Assembly (NCBI RefSeq): GCF_009604455.1
Contig: NZ_WEGL01000003.1
Coordinates: 620,001-684,000 of the forward strand
Reading direction: 5' to 3'
DNA from: Streptomyces sp. RB17
GTDB taxonomy: Bacteria; Actinomycetota; Actinomycetes; Streptomycetales; Streptomycetaceae
Length of the DNA: 64,000 nt
Position numbers and translations under genes: made by a program. A model generated the notes under the pieces. That model searched no databases, had not been told where the DNA came from, and saw only the letters and a list, made by a program, of their open reading frames with translations. Below are positions 59,492 through 64,000 of the stretch, one piece after another. How positions within the stretch are numbered: the stretch's first letter is position 1; the number at the start of each line of letters is the position of its first letter.

Positions 59492-62400
59492 TCAGACCTC
59501 TTCGACGCTGCTCGGCTCGCGCCGGGACAGGTCGATTCCGAGCTCCTCCGCAGCGCGGAAGACGTCCTCGTCGGTGTCACGCATCTCGATGGACATACCG
59601 TCGCTGGACAGCACCTCCACGTTCAGGCAGAGCGACTGCATCTCCTTGATGAGCACCTTGAAGGACTCGGGGATGCCGGGCTCGGGGATGTTCTCGCCCT
59701 TGACGATGGCCTCGTAGACCTTCACGCGGCCGGTGACGTCGTCGGACTTGATGGTCAGCAGCTCCTGGAGGGCGTAGGCGGCACCGTAGGCCTCGAGGGC
59801 CCACACCTCCATCTCGCCGAACCGCTGGCCACCGAACTGCGCCTTACCACCCAGCGGCTGCTGGGTGATCATCGAGTACGGACCGGTCGAACGGGCGTGC
59901 AGCTTGTCGTCGACCAGGTGGTGCAGCTTCAGGATGTACATGTAGCCGACCGAGATCGGGTCCGGGAACGGCTCACCGGAGCGGCCGTCGAACAGCCGCG
60001 CCTTGCCGGACGGGAGCACCATGCGCTCGCCGTCGCGGTTCGGGATGGTGTGCTGCAGCAGACCCGCCAGCTCGTCCTCGCGGGCACCGTCGAAGACCGG
60101 GGTCGCGACGTTGGTGCGCGGGGCGACCTGGTCGGCGCCGATGGCCTGCAGGCGCTGGGCCCACTCGTCCGCGAGGCCGGAGACGTCCCAGCCGCGGCTG
60201 GCGAGCCAGCCGAGGTGGATCTCCAGGACCTGTCCCGGGTTCATTCGGGACGGCACACCCAGCGGGTTGAGGATGATGTCGACCGGGGTGCCGTCCTCCA
60301 GGAACGGCATGTCCTCGATCGGCAGGATCTTGGAGATGACACCCTTGTTGCCGTGACGGCCGGCGAGCTTGTCACCGTCGGTGATCTTGCGCTTCTGCGC
60401 GACGTAGACGCGGACCAGCTGGTTCACGCCCGGCGGCAGCTCGTCGCCCTCCTCGCGGTCGAAGACGCGCACGCCGATGACCTTGCCGGTCTCGCCGTGC
60501 GGCACCTTCAGCGAGGTGTCACGGACCTCACGGGCCTTCTCGCCGAAGATCGCGCGCAGCAGACGCTCCTCGGGGGTCAGCTCGGTCTCACCCTTCGGGG
60601 TGACCTTGCCGACGAGGATGTCACCGGCGATGACCTCGGCACCGATGCGGATGATGCCGCGCTCGTCGAGGTCGGCGAGGACCTCCTCGGAGACGTTCGG
60701 GATGTCCCGGGTGATCTCCTCGGGGCCGAGCTTGGTGTCACGGGCGTCGACCTCGTGCTCCTCGATGTGGATCGAGGAGAGGACGTCGTCCTGCACGAGG
60801 CGCTGCGACAGGATGATCGCGTCCTCGTAGTTGTGACCCTCCCACGGCATGAACGCCACGAGCAGGTTCTTGCCGAGGGCCATCTCGCCGTTCTGGGTGG
60901 CCGGGCCGTCGGCCAGGACCTGGCCGGTGACGACGCGGTCGCCCTCGTTGACGATGACCTTCTGGTTGACCGAGGTGCCCTGGTTGGACCGGGAGAACTT
61001 GGCCAGGCGGTACGTGATGTACGTGCCGTCGTCGTTGGCGGTGGTGATGTAGTCCGCGGAGACCTCCTGGACCACACCGTCCTTCTCGGCCTTGACCACG
61101 TCGCCGGCGTCGACCGCGGAGCGGTACTCCATGCCGGTGCCGACGAGCGGCGCCTCCGACTTGATCAGCGGCACGGCCTGGCGCATCATGTTCGCGCCCA
61201 TGAGGGCACGGTTGGCGTCGTCGTGCTCGAGGAAGGGGATCATGGCGGTCGCGACCGACACCATCTGGCGCGGCGAGACGTCCATGTAGTCCACGTCCTC
61301 GGGGCCGACGTAGTCGACCTCGCCGCCACGGCGGCGGACCAGCACGCGGGCCTCGGCGAACCGCATCTCCTCGTTCAGCGGCGCGTTGGCCTGCGCGATG
61401 ACGAAGCGGTCCTCCTCATCGGCGGTCAGGTAGTCGACCTCGTCGCTGACCTGACCGTCGACGACCTTGCGGTACGGCGTCTCGATGAAACCGAACGCGT
61501 TGACCCGGCCGTAGGAGGCGAGCGAGCCGATCAGACCGATGTTCGGGCCTTCCGGCGTCTCGATCGGGCACATACGGCCGTAGTGCGAGGGGTGCACGTC
61601 ACGGACCTCGAAGCCGGCCCGCTCACGGGAGAGACCACCCGGGCCGAGGGCGTTCAGACGACGCTTGTGCGTCAGCCCCGACAGCGGGTTGTTCTGGTCC
61701 ATGAACTGGGACAGCTGCGAGGTGCCGAAGAACTCCTTGATCGACGCCACGACCGGGCGGATGTTGATCAGGGTCTGCGGCGTGATCGCCTCGACGTCCT
61801 GGGTGGTCATGCGCTCGCGCACGACGCGCTCCATACGGGCGAGACCCGTACGGACCTGGTTCTGGATCAGCTCACCGACGCTGCGGATACGGCGGTTGCC
61901 GAAGTGGTCGATGTCGTCGGTCTCGACCATGATGGAACGGCCGGACTCGCCGGTCGTCTCGGTCTCGCCGGCGTGCAGCTTCACCAGGTACTTGATGGTG
62001 GCGATGATGTCGTCGGTGGTGAGCACGCCGGCGTCCAGCGGCTCGTCCGCACCGAGCTTCTTGTTGACCTTGTAGCGGCCGACCTTGGCGAGGTCGTAAC
62101 GCTTCGGGTTGAAGTACAGGTTCTCCAGCAGCGTCTGCGCGGCCTCACGCGTGGGGGGCTCGCCCGGACGCAGCTTGCGGTAGATGTCGAGCAGCGCGTC
62201 GTCCTGGCCCTGGGTGTGGTCCTTCTCCAGGGTGGCGCGCATGGACTCGTACTCGCCGAACTCCTCGAGGATCTGCTCGGTCGTCCAGCCGAGCGCCTTC
62301 AGCAGCACGGTGACCGACTGCTTGCGCTTGCGGTCGATGCGGACACCGACCATGTCGCGCTTGTCGATCTCCATCTCCAGCCAGGCGCCCCGGGACGGGA

Positions 62401-62977
62401 TGATCTTGGCGGAGAAGATGTCCTTGTCGGACGTCTTGTCGATGGTGGAGTCGAAGTAGACACCGGGGGAACGGACCAGCTGGGACACCACGACACGCTC
62501 GGTGCCGTTGATGACGAAGGTGCCCTTGTTCGTCATGAGCGGGAAGTCGCCCATGAAGACCGTCTGGGACTTGATCTCACCGGTCTCGTTGTTGGTGAAC
62601 TCCGCGGTGACGAAGAGCGGGGCGGCGTACGTGAAGTCGCGCTCCTTGCACTCGTCGATGGAGTTCTTGGGCGGCTCGAAGCGGTGGTCCCGGAACGTCA
62701 GGGACATCGACCCGGAGAAGTCCTCGATCGGGGAGATCTCCTCGAAGATCTCCTCCAGACCGGACTTGGTGGGGACGTCCTGACCGTTCTCCAGAGCCTC
62801 CTCGACCCGACTCTGCCAAGCGGTGTTGCCGAGCAGCCAGTCGAAGCTCTCGGTCTGCAGCGCGAGCAGGTTCGGAACCTCGAGAGGCTCCTTGATCTTT
62901 GCAAAGGAGATGCGCAGCGGGGCGGTGCTGGCGCCGTTGTTCATATTCGCGGTCGAGGCATTGCGCGAGGCGGCCAA
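59492..62977 (-). CDS. rpoB: DNA-directed RNA polymerase subunit beta
   Basis: A 1161-residue beta subunit. The TTG at 62977 is chosen because it gives the family N-terminus (AASRNASTANMNNGAS), the usual length, and has GGAAGGA upstream; the upstream GTG-started extension lacks support. Rifampicin cluster I reads GTSQLSQFMDQNNPLSGLTH followed by KRRLNALGPGGL. The residue equivalent to E. coli Ser531 is Asn442 here (codon AAC, 61652-61654), while the equivalents of Asp516 and His526 are wild type. All other core motifs, including GRHGNKGVISKILPIEDMPF, are intact. Confidence 0.99.
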   Translation of the reverse strand: MAASRNASTANMNNGASTAPLRISFAKIKEPLEVPNLLALQTESFDWLLGNTAWQSRVEEALENGQDVPTKSGLEEIFEEISPIEDFSGSMSLTFRDHRFEPPKNSIDECKERDFTYAAPLFVTAEFTNNETGEIKSQTVFMGDFPLMTNKGTFVINGTERVVVSQLVRSPGVYFDSTIDKTSDKDIFSAKIIPSRGAWLEMEIDKRDMVGVRIDRKRKQSVTVLLKALGWTTEQILEEFGEYESMRATLEKDHTQGQDDALLDIYRKLRPGEPPTREAAQTLLENLYFNPKRYDLAKVGRYKVNKKLGADEPLDAGVLTTDDIIATIKYLVKLHAGETETTGESGRSIMVETDDIDHFGNRRIRSVGELIQNQVRTGLARMERVVRERMTTQDVEAITPQTLINIRPVVASIKEFFGTSQLSQFMDQNNPLSGLTHKRRLNALGPGGLSRERAGFEVRDVHPSHYGRMCPIETPEGPNIGLIGSLASYGRVNAFGFIETPYRKVVDGQVSDEVDYLTADEEDRFVIAQANAPLNEEMRFAEARVLVRRRGGEVDYVGPEDVDYMDVSPRQMVSVATAMIPFLEHDDANRALMGANMMRQAVPLIKSEAPLVGTGMEYRSAVDAGDVVKAEKDGVVQEVSADYITTANDDGTYITYRLAKFSRSNQGTSVNQKVIVNEGDRVVTGQVLADGPATQNGEMALGKNLLVAFMPWEGHNYEDAIILSQRLVQDDVLSSIHIEEHEVDARDTKLGPEEITRDIPNVSEEVLADLDERGIIRIGAEVIAGDILVGKVTPKGETELTPEERLLRAIFGEKAREVRDTSLKVPHGETGKVIGVRVFDREEGDELPPGVNQLVRVYVAQKRKITDGDKLAGRHGNKGVISKILPIEDMPFLEDGTPVDIILNPLGVPSRMNPGQVLEIHLGWLASRGWDVSGLADEWAQRLQAIGADQVAPRTNVATPVFDGAREDELAGLLQHTIPNRDGERMVLPSGKARLFDGRSGEPFPDPISVGYMYILKLHHLVDDKLHARSTGPYSMITQQPLGGKAQFGGQRFGEMEVWALEAYGAAYALQELLTIKSDDVTGRVKVYEAIVKGENIPEPGIPESFKVLIKEMQSLCLNVEVLSSDGMSIEMRDTDEDVFRAAEELGIDLSRREPSSVEEV

Positions 62978-63141
62978 GAGGGGGTCCTTCCGAGGGCTCG
63001 GACTCACTACACGCGTACCGGCCCCTCCCCCGTACACAGAGACAGAAACCCCAGGTCAAAGGAGCTTTTGTCGTCAGTGCTCGAGTGAGGGCAGACCCCT
63101 GGTGACGGGCAGGGGACAGCTAACAGGCAGCGCAAAGGGTC

Positions 63142-63170
63142 AGTGTAGCCACTTGGCACACTGATGTCCA
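63142..63170 (-). promoter_or_regulatory. rpoB promoter
   Basis: On the minus strand TGGACA (63165-63170), a 17-base spacer and TACACT (63142-63147) form a near-consensus vegetative-sigma promoter. It gives a leader of about 155 bases before the rpoB TTG. Together with the rplL terminator upstream it lets rpoBC be expressed apart from rplJL. Confidence 0.7.
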
Positions 63171-63440
63171 GTGCGGGTTTGTCGAGACCCTCGCTGTGCT
63201 CACCGCTCTTGTCAACGCCCTCGGCATGCCTGCCCTCAACGCACGTTCATACTGCCCTCTTCGCCGTCGATCCATGCCTCGGATTCGGATCCTTGTGACG
63301 ACGCGTCCTGAGAATTGCGCGCTGCGTGCGGTTCGTCAAGGGTCTCCAGCCGGAACCCCTCCGTCCGGAGACACGGCGAAGATCACCTTACCCCTCACGA
63401 ACACAGGTGCAAGGCAGCCCATGCCGGGCCCCGGGGAACG

Positions 63441-63478
63441 CCGAAGGGCGACCACCCAGATGGATGATCGCCCTTCGG
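63441..63478 (-). terminator. Terminator or attenuator after rplL
   Basis: Eighteen-base arms starting CCGAAGGGCGACCACC and ending ATCGCCCTTCGG, with two mismatches, 79 bases past the rplL stop. Its outer stem CCGAAGGGCG is the same as that of the rpoBC terminator at 55441-55476. Confidence 0.75.
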
Positions 63479-63556
63479 TGCGTTCGCGTTACAGCCCCAG
63501 GGGGGACGTTCTCACGTCCGCGGCCCTAGGAGGCCGTCTCTGCGGTCGCGAAGGTC

Positions 63557-63937
63557 TTACTTGACCTCGACGGAGGCGCCGGCGCCCTTGAGGGCCTCGG
63601 CGGCCTTGTCGGCGGCTTCCTTGTTGACCTTCTCGAGGACCGGCTTCGGGGTGCCGTCGACGAGGTCCTTGGCCTCCTTCAGACCCAGCGAGGTCAGCTC
63701 ACGCACGACCTTGATGACCTGGATCTTCTTGTCACCGGCGCCGGTGAGGATGACGTCGAACTCGTCCTTCTCCTCGACGGCCTCGGCGGGGGCGGCCGGG
63801 CCGGCCGGGCCCGCGACGACGGTCGCGGCGGCGGCGGTGACGTCGAACTTCTCCTCGAACGCCTTCACGAACTCGGAGAGCTGGATGAGGGTCATGCCCT
63901 CGAACTCGGCGAGCAGTTCGTCCTGGGTGAGAGCCAC
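63557..63937 (-). CDS. rplL: 50S ribosomal protein L7/L12
   Basis: A 126-residue L7/L12 stalk protein. The N-terminal dimerisation part ALTQDELLAEFEGMTLIQLS is followed by an Ala/Gly/Pro hinge (AATVVAGPAGPAAPAEAVEE) and the conserved C-terminal domain DVILTGAGDKKIQVIKVVRE, which recruits translation GTPases. The start is GTG with GGAAGGAAAG upstream. The 63 bases to the right edge belong to the rplJ-rplL gap; rplJ itself is outside the window. Confidence 0.98.
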   Translation of the reverse strand: MALTQDELLAEFEGMTLIQLSEFVKAFEEKFDVTAAAATVVAGPAGPAAPAEAVEEKDEFDVILTGAGDKKIQVIKVVRELTSLGLKEAKDLVDGTPKPVLEKVNKEAADKAAEALKGAGASVEVK

Positions 63938-64000
63938 GATGGCTTTCCTTCCATTGATTCGGCAGGTGCCGGATGTACATGACTGGCGGGCGTACGTTCG

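Larger units (their letters stand above)
62978..63556 (-). other. rplL-rpoB interval
   Basis: A 579-bp interval without a convincing gene. It holds the rplL terminator (63441-63478), a good rpoB promoter (63142-63170), a further isolated TTGACA on the minus strand (63210-63215) and about 165 bases of rpoB leader. The segment 63180-63330 is less GC-rich than the flanking genes. Confidence 0.6.

Noticed and set aside
63210..63215. TTGACA on the minus strand as the main rpoB -35
   Set aside because: No -10-like hexamer lies 16-19 bases downstream; the TGGACA-17-TACACT pair at 63142-63170 is better.

Overview
The window is a high-GC chromosomal core segment of a Streptomyces-type actinomycete. 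This follows from the strong third-position GC, the gene order tsaD-rimI-tsaB, alr-acpS-glmS-glmM, rplM-rpsI, truA-rplQ-rpoA, spc and S10 operons, tuf-fusA-rpsG-rpsL and rpoC-rpoB-rplL, the GTG/TTG starts (TTG for rpoB), and the Streptomyces-type accessory families (DUF397, WhiJ-like XRE regulators, solo HATPase anti-sigma-like proteins). Almost everything is on the minus strand.

Layout. 1-15.5 kb: tRNA t6A genes (tsaD partial, tsaB, tsaE), rimI, alanine racemase, an L,D-transpeptidase, NAD(P)HX repair (nnr), acpS, an SDR, glmS, coaA, a DUF389 membrane protein, a small secreted protein and glmM; together these supply cell-wall precursors, CoA/ACP and tRNA modification. 15.6-16.7 kb: rplM-rpsI. 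16.9-24.9 kb: an accessory island with a membrane protein facing a tightly packed six-gene glycan operon (processive GT2 synthase, GH26-like lipoprotein, GT39-like membrane transferase, UDP-glucose dehydrogenase, polyprenyl-phosphate sugar synthase, GtrA flippase). 25-42.3 kb: truA, rplQ, rpoA, rpsK, rpsM, rpmJ, infA, map, adk, secY, then the spc operon (rplO to rplN) and the S10 operon (rpsQ to rpsJ). 42.3-49.5 kb: an accessory stretch with a membrane protein, a DUF397/WhiJ-like/HATPase regulatory trio, another membrane protein and a large GH115 alpha-glucuronidase-like enzyme. 49.6-54 kb: the str operon (tuf, fusA, rpsG, rpsL). 54.3-55.4 kb: a plus-strand gene broken by several frameshifts. 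55.5-64 kb: rpoC, rpoB, rplL.

Most interesting observations: (i) the six-gene glycan operon, which combines a cellulose-synthase-like processive GT2 with a complete lipid-linked sugar module and UDP-glucuronate supply and is a good candidate for an undescribed surface polysaccharide system; (ii) RpoB carries Asn at the position equivalent to E. coli Ser531, predicting natural rifamycin tolerance; (iii) a DtxR/IdeR-type iron-box-like palindrome just upstream of a tiny conserved-looking gene in the t6A region; (iv) a near-identical 25-nt hairpin element upstream of both the S10 and str operons; (v) three convergent gene pairs whose stop codons overlap in a 4-bp CTAA/CTAG.

All functional calls are from reading the sequence and knowledge of the families; no database search was run. 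Promoter, operator and RNA-structure calls are pattern-based and less certain than the gene calls.
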